From assembly GCA_022825675.1 (NCBI GenBank), contig JAJDWK010000053.1, positions 1 through 54,908 on the forward strand: a DNA stretch of 54,908 nt, given 5' to 3'. Position numbers and translations under genes: made by a program. A model generated the notes under the pieces. It ran no database searches. It was not told the DNA's origin and saw nothing but the letters and a program-made list of their open reading frames with translations. Shown here piece by piece: positions 8,802-17,139 of the stretch; position 1 is the stretch's first letter; the number at the start of each line of letters is the position of its first letter. The DNA comes from Anaerolineae bacterium (GTDB lineage: Bacteria > Chloroflexota > Anaerolineae > Aggregatilineales > Phototrophicaceae).

Positions 8802-9598
8802 GAGCCGGCGGCTGCCAGCAGGCGGCGGGCATAAGCCAAATCCCGCTTGATAAGCGCATCAACCTGCGCTTCGTCGCTGTATTCCGCCGAGAAGCATAGC
8901 GGACCGCGATAGCCGATGGCGCGCAGCTTCTTGATGACCCGCGCCCAGGATGCGCGTCCCTGCGCGCCCGATGTCCAATAGATTTTCCACTCGGCGGGCG
9001 CTTCGGGACCGCTTTGACGCCGCCAGTAGGCATTCTTCAAATTGACGACGCACAAATAGGGCGCCACGATATCCAGCGCGGCATCACAGTCCATGCCTTC
9101 CAGCGCGTTATGGGCGGGGTCCCAATATAGCGCCACCAGCCGCGGGTCATAGTCTTTCAGCAAATTGTGGCTGCCCATCTCGTTGACGGGCACAAAACGC
9201 CCGGAATGATTCTGTACGCCGATTTGTACGCCATAGCGCTCGCAGAAGGGCAGGGCGGCATCCAGTTGACGGCGGGCGGCGGCTTCGGCGCTGAAATACT
9301 CCCGCTGCCCCTGCCAGAACATGACGCGGTTCAAACCGATGCCGGCGGCGGCGCAAGCGCTGTAGAGGCGCTCGTCATCCAGCGCGTTGGCGGCGGTTAC
9401 ATTCAAAACGCGGATGCCAGCGTCCGCGAGCAGTTTCACGGCGCGGGGCAAATCGCGCTCGATATGCTCCGGCTCCACCGGGAAACCCTGGCGGACCGGC
9501 AGTTCAATCAGGTCAAAGCCCAGGCTGGCGACATGCGCCGCCAGCTGCGGCAATGTCAACTGCTTCCAGGGTTTGACGAATAGCGCCAGTTCCTTCAT
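8798..9598 (-). CDS. Sugar phosphate isomerase/epimerase-like TIM barrel
   Basis: This 266-aa xylose-isomerase-like TIM barrel (AP endonuclease family 2 fold) shows the expected strand ends: FDLIELPVRQG, IGVQNHSG, LYWDPAHN and CFSAEYSD. The His, Asp and Glu residues are placed as metal ligands. Relatives isomerise or epimerise keto-sugars, inososes or hydroxypyruvate. The ATG at 9598 is preferred because GAGG stands 7 nt before it; the ATG at 9604 would leave only one base. Its neighbours are Gfo/Idh/MocA, SDR and zinc dehydrogenase genes, which points to oxidation and rearrangement of an unusual sugar or polyol. Confidence 0.85.
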   Translation of the reverse strand: MKELALFVKPWKQLTLPQLAAHVASLGFDLIELPVRQGFPVEPEHIERDLPRAVKLLADAGIRVLNVTAANALDDERLYSACAAAGIGLNRVMFWQGQREYFSAEAAARRQLDAALPFCERYGVQIGVQNHSGRFVPVNEMGSHNLLKDYDPRLVALYWDPAHNALEGMDCDAALDIVAPYLCVVNLKNAYWRRQSGPEAPAEWKIYWTSGAQGRASWARVIKKLRAIGYRGPLCFSAEYSDEAQVDALIKRDLAYARRLLAAAGS

Positions 9599-9610
9599 CG
9601 GCATGCCTCG

Positions 9611-10339
9611 TTAGGATTTGGTTGGCATCATGGAAAGCAGGTCGATATTCACGCGCGGCGGCAGGCTGGCGAGAAATACGACCGTCGCGGCGATGTCCTC
9701 GGGTTGGATCATCTTCAGCTTTTCTTCCTGGCTGTATTGGCGCGGGCGGCGGTCGATGATAGGCGTGTTGCCAGCGCCCGGGTTGAAGAGGCAGGCGCGC
9801 ACACCAAAGGGGTTGCCCTCCTCGTTGGTGACGGCGGTTAATGCCTCCATGCCGATTTTGGAGGCGCTATAGCCAACGCCCGCGCCCAAATTGGGGAACA
9901 TGGCGGCGCGTGACGCCAAGTTGATAATCAGCCCATCGCCGCGGGCTTTCATCGCCGGCAGCACCGCCTGGCTGAAAACGAAGGCGCTGGTCAAATTCAC
10001 TTCCAGCATTTCCCGCCATTGCTCGGCGGAGGTAGCGCTGACCGAGCGCTCGGTAACATTGATGCCCGCGTTGTTGACAAGCACATCAACCGCGCCAAAT
10101 TCGGCAATGGTAGCGGCGAGCGCGGCTTGAATCTGCTGGTCAGCGCGCACATCAGCCGGGCAGACCAGCGCTTTGCCGCCCTGTTCGCGCGCCGCCGCCG
10201 CGACCGCCTCCAAGGCCTCTTGCCGCCGCGCCACCAAGCTCAACCGCGCGCCTTCCGCGGCGCAGGCGATGGCGATTGCTTCGCCGAAGCCGCTGCTGGC
10301 GCCGGTAACGATGATGGTTTTGCCCTGTAAGGCAGCCAT
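9611..10339 (-). CDS. Short-chain dehydrogenase/reductase (SDR)
   Basis: This 242-aa classical SDR has the cofactor motif TGASSGFG at about residues 12-19, NNAG, catalytic Ser in NLASRAAM and Y-x-x-x-K in GYSASKIG. The residue pattern after strand 2 (VARRQE) suggests NADP(H) preference. The substrate is unknown. The start at 10339 is set by AGGAGG 6 nt upstream; the frame is open further upstream but without a comparable site. It lies between the TIM-barrel gene and a D-2-hydroxyacid dehydrogenase in one operon. Confidence 0.9.
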   Translation of the reverse strand: MAALQGKTIIVTGASSGFGEAIAIACAAEGARLSLVARRQEALEAVAAAAREQGGKALVCPADVRADQQIQAALAATIAEFGAVDVLVNNAGINVTERSVSATSAEQWREMLEVNLTSAFVFSQAVLPAMKARGDGLIINLASRAAMFPNLGAGVGYSASKIGMEALTAVTNEEGNPFGVRACLFNPGAGNTPIIDRRPRQYSQEEKLKMIQPEDIAATVVFLASLPPRVNIDLLSMMPTKS

Positions 10340-10359
10340 TGCCGCCTCCTCGCGTCTTG

Positions 10360-11367
10360 TCAAGCCATGGTATCCAGCATAGCAAGCGTAACTTCCTGCC
10401 GCAATACGCCGCTATGTAAGAAACTGGCGATTTCGCTCACAATTATGTCGCCCTGTCGCTGGCGCGCTTGCGGCGTTTTTGAGGCGATATGCGGCGTCAA
10501 AATCACATTCTCCAGCTGGCGCAGCGGGCTATCCGCCGGCAGCGGCTCCCGCTCAAAAACATCCAGCGCCGCGCTGATTCTGCCAGTCTGCAGCTCGGAA
10601 ATCAGCGCTTCTTCGTCGATGAGATGCGCCCGCGCCGTGTTGATGAAAATCGCGCCATCCATCAGCCAGCCGAATTGCCGCGCCCCCAGCATGCGATAGG
10701 TCTCGGCGGTGGCTGGCGCCTGCAGCGTGACGACAGGGCATGCCCGCAGCAGCGCTTCCAAGTCCACTTTCCGCGCCCCCAGCGCCTGCGCCGCCGCCGC
10801 GCTGATATAGGGGTCGTAGAGCCAAATCTCGGCACTGAAGGCGCGCAGCAGTTTGAGAACGGCGCGGCCCGTGTGCCCCGCGCCGATGACGCCGACGCGC
10901 TTGCCCGCCAGTTCGCTGCCCATTGGCAGCGCCTGGGCAGCCTGCCAGCCCGCCTGCTTAAAGGCGCGGTCGACTTGGTGAAAACGCCGCAGACTGAGCA
11001 GGATGAGCAGCAGGGTCGTCTCCGCCACCGGGATTTCCATCGCGGCGGCGGCGTGAGTCACGCGACGCCCTGCCGTGAATACCGCCGGCGGCAGCAAGCG
11101 CTTAATCGTGCCCGCCGAATGCGCGATTAAGCGCAAGCGGTCGGCAGCGGCGAGCACCTCATCCGTGAAGCTGGGGCTGCCCCAGCCGGTAATGACAACC
11201 TCCTGCCCGCGGATACACTGCGCCAGCTCCGCGGAAGTCAGATTGTCTGCCCCCGCCTGAAAGTGCACAGCGCCCAGCGCCTGTAATCTCTCATCAGCGG
11301 CGGGGCTGAATAGCGCTTGATACAGCGCCGGGCGGATAGCGACGAATATGCGCGCGCGCGCCGCCAT
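10360..11367 (-). CDS. D-isomer-specific 2-hydroxyacid dehydrogenase
   Basis: This 335-aa NAD-dependent reductase of the phosphoglycerate/glycerate dehydrogenase superfamily has the Rossmann motif GVIGAGHTGR in the middle. The catalytic triad is recognisable as Arg (INTARAHLIDEEAL), Glu (DVFEREPLPADSPL) and His (LTPHIASKT). It would reduce a 2-keto acid or oxidise the D-2-hydroxy acid; the substrate is not evident. The ATG follows directly on the TAA of the Gfo/Idh/MocA gene (TAAATG), indicating co-translation. Confidence 0.92.
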   Translation of the reverse strand: MAARARIFVAIRPALYQALFSPAADERLQALGAVHFQAGADNLTSAELAQCIRGQEVVITGWGSPSFTDEVLAAADRLRLIAHSAGTIKRLLPPAVFTAGRRVTHAAAAMEIPVAETTLLLILLSLRRFHQVDRAFKQAGWQAAQALPMGSELAGKRVGVIGAGHTGRAVLKLLRAFSAEIWLYDPYISAAAAQALGARKVDLEALLRACPVVTLQAPATAETYRMLGARQFGWLMDGAIFINTARAHLIDEEALISELQTGRISAALDVFEREPLPADSPLRQLENVILTPHIASKTPQARQRQGDIIVSEIASFLHSGVLRQEVTLAMLDTMA

Positions 11368-12402
11368 TTAGTCTGGGCTCGCCAATGCCGCGCGCAACTG
11401 TGGCACCAAGTTTGGACCCGGCGTGAATGGCAGGCGTATAACTTGCCGCGTCAGCGCGCTGGTGTACAGCGCCAGAATAATCTCGAAGTCCTTGAGGGCG
11501 GCATCCAGGTTAAGCGGGTGCAGGGCGGCGTCATCTTCCAGCCAATCGACCATCGCCTCGCACATTGCCGCCTGCCCCAACACATCCTCTTCGGGGTATT
11601 CGTGCTCGCCGCTGGCATAGACGCCGTCGATGAGCGTCTCCCAGCCCCACATCGTCCAGTGAATATAGCCGCGGCTGCCATAAACGGCGATGCGCTTGTG
11701 CTGATAGATGGGACCGCCACGCGGCACCCGCGGCGCATTCTCGCCACAGCGCAAGGTAGCTTGTACACCATTGCTGTATTCGATCGCCGCCAGGCTTTGG
11801 TCGGGCGCGTAATGCTCGCGGATGTTGGGCTGCAAGCCAGCTGCGCCCGAAACTTGCCCGAATACCGCGCTCGCAGCCGCCGGGTTAAAGGCGCCAATCG
11901 CCTGCAGCGAATGCGTGCCTTGATATGCCAGGTTCATGCCCGAGCTGGCTTCGACAAAGCGCAGCTCGCCAATTGCGCCATCAGCGACCAGGCGCTGCAA
12001 GCGCAGGCGCGCGGGATGAAATTGCAGCTGATGGTTGATAGCGATTTTGATAGCGGGATTGCTGGCGGCGAACGCTCGTATCGCCAGATAATCTTCCGCC
12101 TGTATCGCCAGCGGCTTTTCCACCAGCAGCGCCGGTACGCCAGCGTCAAGCGCCGCCTGGAAGATCTCCAGGCGGGCATCGGGCGGCGTGCTGACCTGCA
12201 CCAAATCCGGCTTTTCGCGGGCGAACATCTCGCGATATTCTGTATAGTGCGCCGGCACATCGTATTGGTCGGCAAAGACGGCGAGCTTATCTTGCTGCCG
12301 CGCCGAAACGGCAACGAGCCGCCCGCGCTTGATATGTTGATAGGCTTGCGCGTGCCCGTGGGCGCGCCCGCCACTTACGCCGATGATGACTGCTTTAACC
12401 AT
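11368..12402 (-). CDS. Gfo/Idh/MocA family oxidoreductase
   Basis: This 344-aa NAD(P)-dependent oxidoreductase has an N-terminal Rossmann fold (VKAVIIGVSGGRAHGHA) and the family's EKP motif in LLVEKPLAI, whose Lys takes part in catalysis. The C-terminal beta-sheet substrate domain follows. Family members oxidise or reduce hydroxyls of sugars, inositols and glycosides. The GVSGGRAHGH loop differs from the usual GxGxxG. It overlaps the upstream zinc dehydrogenase by 8 bp and ends 1 bp before the next start, so the three oxidoreductases are likely made together. Confidence 0.91.
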   Translation of the reverse strand: MVKAVIIGVSGGRAHGHAQAYQHIKRGRLVAVSARQQDKLAVFADQYDVPAHYTEYREMFAREKPDLVQVSTPPDARLEIFQAALDAGVPALLVEKPLAIQAEDYLAIRAFAASNPAIKIAINHQLQFHPARLRLQRLVADGAIGELRFVEASSGMNLAYQGTHSLQAIGAFNPAAASAVFGQVSGAAGLQPNIREHYAPDQSLAAIEYSNGVQATLRCGENAPRVPRGGPIYQHKRIAVYGSRGYIHWTMWGWETLIDGVYASGEHEYPEEDVLGQAAMCEAMVDWLEDDAALHPLNLDAALKDFEIILALYTSALTRQVIRLPFTPGPNLVPQLRAALASPD

Positions 12403-13429
12403 GCGCTCCCTCCCAGGGTTGCAGAATCACTTTGCCACACTCGCCGGTAAGCTGCGTTTCCCACGCTTGCTGGATATCGCCCAAGCCGAAGCGATGCGTT
12501 ATCAGCTGGTCCAGCTGCGCGCCGACCTCGCCAATCATCGTCATCATGCGCGGGGAATCCGCCAGATTAAAATGCCAAGAGCCAGCCAAGGTCAGCCCTT
12601 TGCGTATCATATCATCGCTGATGAACAGCGGCGTTTCTTCGCCGCATTCGCCGACGAAAGCGACAGCGCCGCGCCGCCGCGCCGCATCAATGCAGAGCCG
12701 ATGGGCGGCGACAACGCCCGAACAGTCGATCGCTTTATCCACGCCGCGCCCGCGCTCAGTCAGCGCCAGCACCTGCGCCAGCGCGTTCTTATCCAGCGGA
12801 TTAATCACGGCGGTCGCGCCCAGTGTCAGCGCCAGCCGCGCGCGGTAGGGGTTGGCATCGACGCCGATGACGCGGGTGCCGCGGTACATCCCGTTGATGA
12901 CGCCGCCCAAACCGACCGGTCCCAAACCGGTAATGAGCAGCGTATCATGGCGGTCGACGCCCAGCCGCTGCATCGCGCCAAATGTGGGACCCAAGCCGCA
13001 GCAAGCCATTGACGCATGCTCATAGGACATGCCAGCGGGGATGGGCAGCAGCATCCAGTCCTGCTTCAGCAGGTATTGCCCCATCGTGCCCCAGCCGGCA
13101 TCCCCGCCGTGATACTCAGCGAAGTCCAGGCCGTCCTGGCAGTGGATATATTCGCCATCCAGGCAATGGCGGCATCTTCCGCAGGCGTTCATCGGCATGG
13201 CGACCACGCGGTCGCCGATGTTGACGCGCCCGGGCTGCGCCACCGCGACCACCTCGCCAGCGGCTTCGTGCCCGATGATGGGCGCGTCCGCGCCGGCGGC
13301 AAAAGATTTATATTCGGTGCACATCGGCGCGGCATGCACCTTGATGAGAACCCAGTTGGCATGCGCTTGTGGCACTGCCAAGGTCTCGATGCCGGCTTGT
13401 TTCTTCCCCAGAATGCGGACCCGTTTCAT
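12395..13429 (-). CDS. Zinc-dependent alcohol/polyol dehydrogenase (MDR family)
   Basis: This 344-aa medium-chain dehydrogenase has catalytic zinc ligands C37 and H54-E55 (IIGHEAAGEV). The structural zinc loop is C83-C86-C89-C97 (ACGRCRHC). The cofactor domain carries GLGPVGLGGV, and the following acidic residue (VIGVDAN) favours NAD. It is the promoter-proximal gene of the eleven-gene minus-strand run. The ATG has GGGGA about 8 nt upstream. A LacI-type operator candidate lies 27 bp before the start codon, which suggests sugar-responsive control. Confidence 0.92.
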   Translation of the reverse strand: MKRVRILGKKQAGIETLAVPQAHANWVLIKVHAAPMCTEYKSFAAGADAPIIGHEAAGEVVAVAQPGRVNIGDRVVAMPMNACGRCRHCLDGEYIHCQDGLDFAEYHGGDAGWGTMGQYLLKQDWMLLPIPAGMSYEHASMACCGLGPTFGAMQRLGVDRHDTLLITGLGPVGLGGVINGMYRGTRVIGVDANPYRARLALTLGATAVINPLDKNALAQVLALTERGRGVDKAIDCSGVVAAHRLCIDAARRRGAVAFVGECGEETPLFISDDMIRKGLTLAGSWHFNLADSPRMMTMIGEVGAQLDQLITHRFGLGDIQQAWETQLTGECGKVILQPWEGAHG

Positions 13430-13455
13430 AGGTTTTTCCCCGCGCGCGCTGGCGG

Positions 13456-13469
13456 CGCAATCGGTTACT
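13456..13469 (-). promoter_or_regulatory. Candidate LacI-family operator of the eleven-gene operon
   Basis: Read on the minus strand, the 14-mer AGTAACCGATTGCG matches the operator before lacI (24452-24465, CGCAACCGATTGCG) at 11 of 14 positions, with the same central CG. It lies 12 bp downstream of a -10-like TATAGT (13487-13482) and 27 bp upstream of the dehydrogenase start, a usual position for repression. The binding protein is inferred from the matching site next to lacI. Confidence 0.5.
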
Positions 13470-13489
13470 TAAACTGTGGGGACTATACC

Positions 13490-14034
13490 ACGCTTTATGT
13501 GAAATGGATTTGCCAAAATTGGGCTGACCACCAAAGCTGACCACCAAAATGGAAGCATCACAACAACCATGTGGAGAGCCAGCCCAATGACCAGTATAGA
13601 CATAGACACCCTGTTTACCATCCTTTTTGTTGAGATTGACGATTGATATCTTCAAAACGCCCAGCGCTTCTTGGGCGCTAAAGAAATGTTTTGGTGATAG
13701 GGGGCAAAGGTTTTATCGGCAGCGGGTGGCAAGCTCAAATGCGGCAAGAAACTGGCAACAGAATTGTGACGCCAAAACGCAAAAACCAAAAATGCCAGCA
13801 TAGCCGCGAGCACGAAGCAGCGCTCAACGGGCTGCGCGAGCGTATTGAAGGGGTCTTCCATGAACTTCAGAATACCGGACGCAACTTAGAACGGCTGCTG
13901 GCGAAGACGGTGGCGGGCTTGGCAAGCCGGCTGATCACGAAAGTCACTGCCCACCTGTTCAAACATATCTTGCGCCGCCGCTATCATATTGACATTCAGA
14001 CCTTTCAATGTCCCAGTGATTTCACATAAAGCGT
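13490..14034. mobile_element. Internally deleted insertion sequence (IS982/IS4-like), 545 bp
   Basis: Perfect 16-bp terminal inverted repeats bound the element: ACGCTTTATGTGAAAT at 13490-13505 and its reverse complement at 14019-14034. Inside are only the first codons and the last third of a DDE-type transposase, so the catalytic middle is gone. No clear target duplication is seen in the flanks. It abuts the -10-like box of the minus-strand operon (13487-13482) and so replaces whatever -35 region was there. Confidence 0.78.
13587..14029 (+). pseudogene. Transposase remnant
   Basis: The start (ATG at 13587) encodes MTSIDIDTLFTILFVEIDD, like the N-terminus of IS982-type transposases. It then meets a TGA where Trp would be expected, and the reading frame changes. 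From 13691 another frame encodes TPKRKNQKCQ, then NGLRERIEGVFHELQNTGRN and LLAKTVAGLASRLITKVTAH. These match the C-terminal arginine-rich and helical part of IS982/IS4-family transposases, including the region around the last catalytic Glu (IEGVF). About two thirds of a normal 300-aa enzyme is missing, so it cannot be active. Confidence 0.72.
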
Positions 14035-14068
14035 TTTTCAATTACTTACTGGCAATTACTGAGTTGTG

Positions 14069-14121
14069 CCTACATATCGCTATAATTGCGCGGCAATCGT
14101 CGTTAAATGGATTTGATGCAA
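14069..14121 (-). repeat. 53-bp dispersed repeat, copy 1
   Basis: The reverse complement of this segment matches 37634-37686 with a single difference over 53 bp. It lies in the 14035-14209 gap between the IS remnant and gnd, where no gene is seen. The flanking GTTGTGCC/GGGCAACTC similarity extends beyond the core. It is not part of the IS. Confidence 0.85.
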
Positions 14122-14209
14122 CTGCCCTGCGGCAGCAAGCATGCAGCCTGTCAAAGCCTGGATGCGCTGTTACAATTGCCGCGGGAAAGCTAAGCGGAGA
14201 TGGGCGGAC

Positions 14210-15664
14210 ATGACGGAACTGGCGGATATCGGGCTAATCGGCTTGGCGGTGATGGGGCAGAACCTCGCCCTGAACATTCACGATCATGGCTATCGCGTGG
14301 CGGTCTTCAACCGGACGACGGCGAAAGTAACGCGCTTTTTGCAGAACGAAGCGGCTGGCAGCGACATCATCGGCGCTTACAGCGCGGCGGAGTTCGTCGC
14401 CAGCCTCAAGAAGCCGCGCAAGCTCATCCTGATGATACAGGCGGGGGAGGCGGTAGACAAATCCATCGCCCAGTTGACGCCGCTGCTGGAGCCGGGCGAC
14501 ATCATCATCGACGGCGGCAATTCCAATTTCAACGATACCATCCGCCGCAGCGCCGCGGTCGAAGCGCTGGGTCTGCGTTATTTGGGCGCGGGCATCAGCG
14601 GCGGCGAAGAGGGCGCGCGCCACGGTCCTTCGATTATGCCCGGCGGCTCGCCCGCCGCCTGGCAGGCGGTCAAGCCGATTTTGCAGGCGGTCGCCGCCAA
14701 AGTCGCCGATGGCAGCCCCTGCTGTGATTGGGTGGGCGAAGATGGTGCCGGGCATTTTGTCAAGATGGTGCATAATGGCATTGAATACGCCGATATGCAG
14801 CTGATATGCGAAGCCTACCATTTGATGTCGGCGGCGCTGGGCATGAGCGAGGCGGAATGCAGCGCCGTCTTTGCTGAGTGGAATCGCGGCGCGCTGGAAT
14901 CTTTCCTCATCGAAATCACGGGGGAAATCCTGGCATATCGCGATGACGATGGGCAGCCGCTTCTGGGCAAAATCCTCGATGTCGCCTCACAAAAAGGCAC
15001 GGGCAAATGGACCGCCATCACCGCGCTGCAAGAGGGAACGCCACTGACATTGATTGGCGGGGCGGTCTTCGCGCGCTTCCTTTCGGCGATAAAAGACCAA
15101 CGGCTGGAAGCCTCACAATCACTGCCGGGACCGGCAGCGGCATACAGGGGCGACAAGGCGCAGCTCCTGCAAGATTTGCAGCGGGCGGTCTACGCCGCCA
15201 AGATAATCAGCTATGCCCAGGGCTATATGCTGATGCGGGACGCGGCGCGCAGCTACAACTGGAACCTTAACTATGGCGGGGTGGCGCTGATGTGGCGCGA
15301 GGGCTGCATCATCCGCTCGGCATTTTTGGGCAAGATTCAAGAGGCATACGCCGAGACGCCGGAGTTGACGAATTTGCTGCTGGCGGACTATTTTCGCGAT
15401 GCGATTGCGCAGGCGCAGGCGGCATGGCGGCGGGTGGTGGCGGCGGGCGTCGCCCTGGGCATCCCGATGCCGATTCTCAGCGGGGCGCTGGCATTTTATG
15501 ATGGCTTCCGCAGCGCGAAGCTGCCGGCGAATTTACTGCAAGCGCAGCGGGATTATTTCGGCGCGCACACTTATGAGCGGCTGGACGCGCCGCGCGGGCA
15601 GTATTTCCACACGAATTGGACGGGCACGGGCGGGGATGTCACGGCGGGGAGTTATGAGGTGTGA
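14210..15664 (+). CDS. gnd: 6-phosphogluconate dehydrogenase, decarboxylating
   Basis: This 484-aa enzyme of the oxidative pentose phosphate pathway converts 6-phosphogluconate to ribulose 5-phosphate, CO2 and NADPH. The N-terminal motif GLIGLAVMGQNLALN binds NADP (NRTT after strand 2). Family motifs DGGNSNF, GISGGEEGARHGPSIMPGG and the catalytic-Lys helix GHFVKMVHNGIEYADMQ are intact. The C-terminal tail (QRDYFGAHTYER) is also family-typical. The ATG at 14210 is chosen because the conserved N-terminus starts there; GGAG is 10 nt upstream. An in-frame extension from 14141 would run through non-conserved sequence. A lactonase of the preceding pathway step may be encoded at 37923. Confidence 0.95.
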   Translation: MTELADIGLIGLAVMGQNLALNIHDHGYRVAVFNRTTAKVTRFLQNEAAGSDIIGAYSAAEFVASLKKPRKLILMIQAGEAVDKSIAQLTPLLEPGDIIIDGGNSNFNDTIRRSAAVEALGLRYLGAGISGGEEGARHGPSIMPGGSPAAWQAVKPILQAVAAKVADGSPCCDWVGEDGAGHFVKMVHNGIEYADMQLICEAYHLMSAALGMSEAECSAVFAEWNRGALESFLIEITGEILAYRDDDGQPLLGKILDVASQKGTGKWTAITALQEGTPLTLIGGAVFARFLSAIKDQRLEASQSLPGPAAAYRGDKAQLLQDLQRAVYAAKIISYAQGYMLMRDAARSYNWNLNYGGVALMWREGCIIRSAFLGKIQEAYAETPELTNLLLADYFRDAIAQAQAAWRRVVAAGVALGIPMPILSGALAFYDGFRSAKLPANLLQAQRDYFGAHTYERLDAPRGQYFHTNWTGTGGDVTAGSYEV

Positions 15665-15730
15665 GGGGGGCACAGCCAGCATCTCGGCTAAACTGATGAA
15701 TAGCTATTCGCCGAAGACGGGTGTGAGATA

Positions 15731-17137
15731 ATGGCAAATCAAATAAGCTCCAACCGATTGTACTTTGGCGATTGTCTGGAAGTTATGGCGGAGTACATTC
15801 CCGACGACTCTATCGACCTGATTTATCTTGACCCGCCCTTCAACTCCAAGCGGATTTATAACGCCTTTATCGGCGGCGCGCAGTGGGTCGCCTTTGACGA
15901 TACCTGGCGCTGGTATGAAGCGATTGACGATTTTCATGCTGTTGCTGGCGATGTTTCGATGGCGCCCACCATGGAAGGGCTGCGGCGCATCTTGGGCGAA
16001 GGCGCGGAGCTGGCATATTTGTCTTATATGGCATATAGACTGCGAGAATGCCGCCGCGTTTTGAAACCGACTGGCAGCATCTATTTGCACTGTGACCCTG
16101 CCATGAGCTACCTGTTGCGTCTGGTCATGGATGCCGTATTTGAAAAGAAGAACTTCAGGAACGAAGTGGCGTGGTGCTATCGCACCGGTGGCGCGACAAA
16201 ACGATGGTTTGCCCGAAAGCATGATGTGATTTTGTATTATGTGAACGGGAAGGATGCGCGCTTCACCCCGCCAAAAGAGAAGTCCTACCTTACGGGCCAA
16301 CTGCGCCATACAAAAGACAGACCAACACATATTGATGAATACGGCGAGTACCAGAATGTATTGTTCTCAAAAACAAATATAAAGCTATATCGTGATAAGA
16401 AGGGGTATTTCACTCTGGTCAACTGCCGAGATTACTGGAATATCGACGCCGTTGGCAGAAGCTCAAGTGAACGCATGGGCTATCCAACGCAGAAACCGCT
16501 CGCCCTGCTGGAGCGCATCATTGCCGCCTCAAGTCAGCCAGGCGATATCGTCTTCGATCCCTTCTGCGGCTGCGGCACGACCATTCACGCGGCGCAAAAC
16601 CTGGACCGCCGCTGGATTGGCATTGATGTCTGCGTGCAAGCCTGCAAAGTCATACAAAATCGAATTGAAGGGCATTTCGATAGCCTGTGGGACGACATTG
16701 AGTTTGTCGGCATGCCCAAAACAATCGAAGACGCCAAGGCGCTCGCCGCCTACGATCCTTTCAAGTTTGAACGTTGGGCGGCGTCGCTGGTGCCGGGCAT
16801 GGAAGCCAACAAGCGGCAGCGCGGCGATAAAGGCATTGACGGCAGAGGGCGGCTGCCCATCCGCAAAGGGCAATTCGTCGATGTCGTGTCACAGGTGAAA
16901 GCGGGCAGCACGAACCCCAGCCATGTACAAGCCTTTAACGAAGCGCGCCGGCAAGCGGGGGCGGCAATGGGTGTATTCACCTGTTTTGAAGACCGGATTA
17001 CCGCCGGCATCAAGAACGCGGCCGTCAACGCAGGCAGGTACATGGATCGCTGGCCTGTGCTGCAAATCTATACAATAGAAGACTACTTCGCTGGTCGGCT
17101 GCCTGACCTGCCGCTGGCGAATATCGCCTTGCCTTAG
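15731..17137 (+). CDS. DNA methyltransferase fused to a PD-(D/E)XK-like nuclease domain
   Basis: This 468-aa protein has a beta-class amino-methyltransferase domain: motif IV DPPF at residues 34-37, and SAM motif I FDPFCGCGTT at 275-284 after the target-recognition region. DPPF usually indicates N6-adenine methylation. After about residue 340 there is an extra domain with PFKFERWAASLVPGMEANK, D366/D370 (GDKGIDGRG) and Q388-V-K390 (SQVKAG). This is the spacing of a PD-(D/E)XK/Mrr-like nuclease with Gln in place of the second acidic residue. It could be a one-polypeptide restriction-modification enzyme or a methylase with a DNA-binding relic. No separate specificity or nuclease gene lies beside it. 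Confidence 0.82.
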   Translation: MANQISSNRLYFGDCLEVMAEYIPDDSIDLIYLDPPFNSKRIYNAFIGGAQWVAFDDTWRWYEAIDDFHAVAGDVSMAPTMEGLRRILGEGAELAYLSYMAYRLRECRRVLKPTGSIYLHCDPAMSYLLRLVMDAVFEKKNFRNEVAWCYRTGGATKRWFARKHDVILYYVNGKDARFTPPKEKSYLTGQLRHTKDRPTHIDEYGEYQNVLFSKTNIKLYRDKKGYFTLVNCRDYWNIDAVGRSSSERMGYPTQKPLALLERIIAASSQPGDIVFDPFCGCGTTIHAAQNLDRRWIGIDVCVQACKVIQNRIEGHFDSLWDDIEFVGMPKTIEDAKALAAYDPFKFERWAASLVPGMEANKRQRGDKGIDGRGRLPIRKGQFVDVVSQVKAGSTNPSHVQAFNEARRQAGAAMGVFTCFEDRITAGIKNAAVNAGRYMDRWPVLQIYTIEDYFAGRLPDLPLANIALP

Positions 17138-17139
17138 CC

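Noticed and set aside
13652..13861. A short minus-strand frame inside the IS remnant
   Set aside because: The opposite strand encodes recognisable transposase remnants; no ribosome site.
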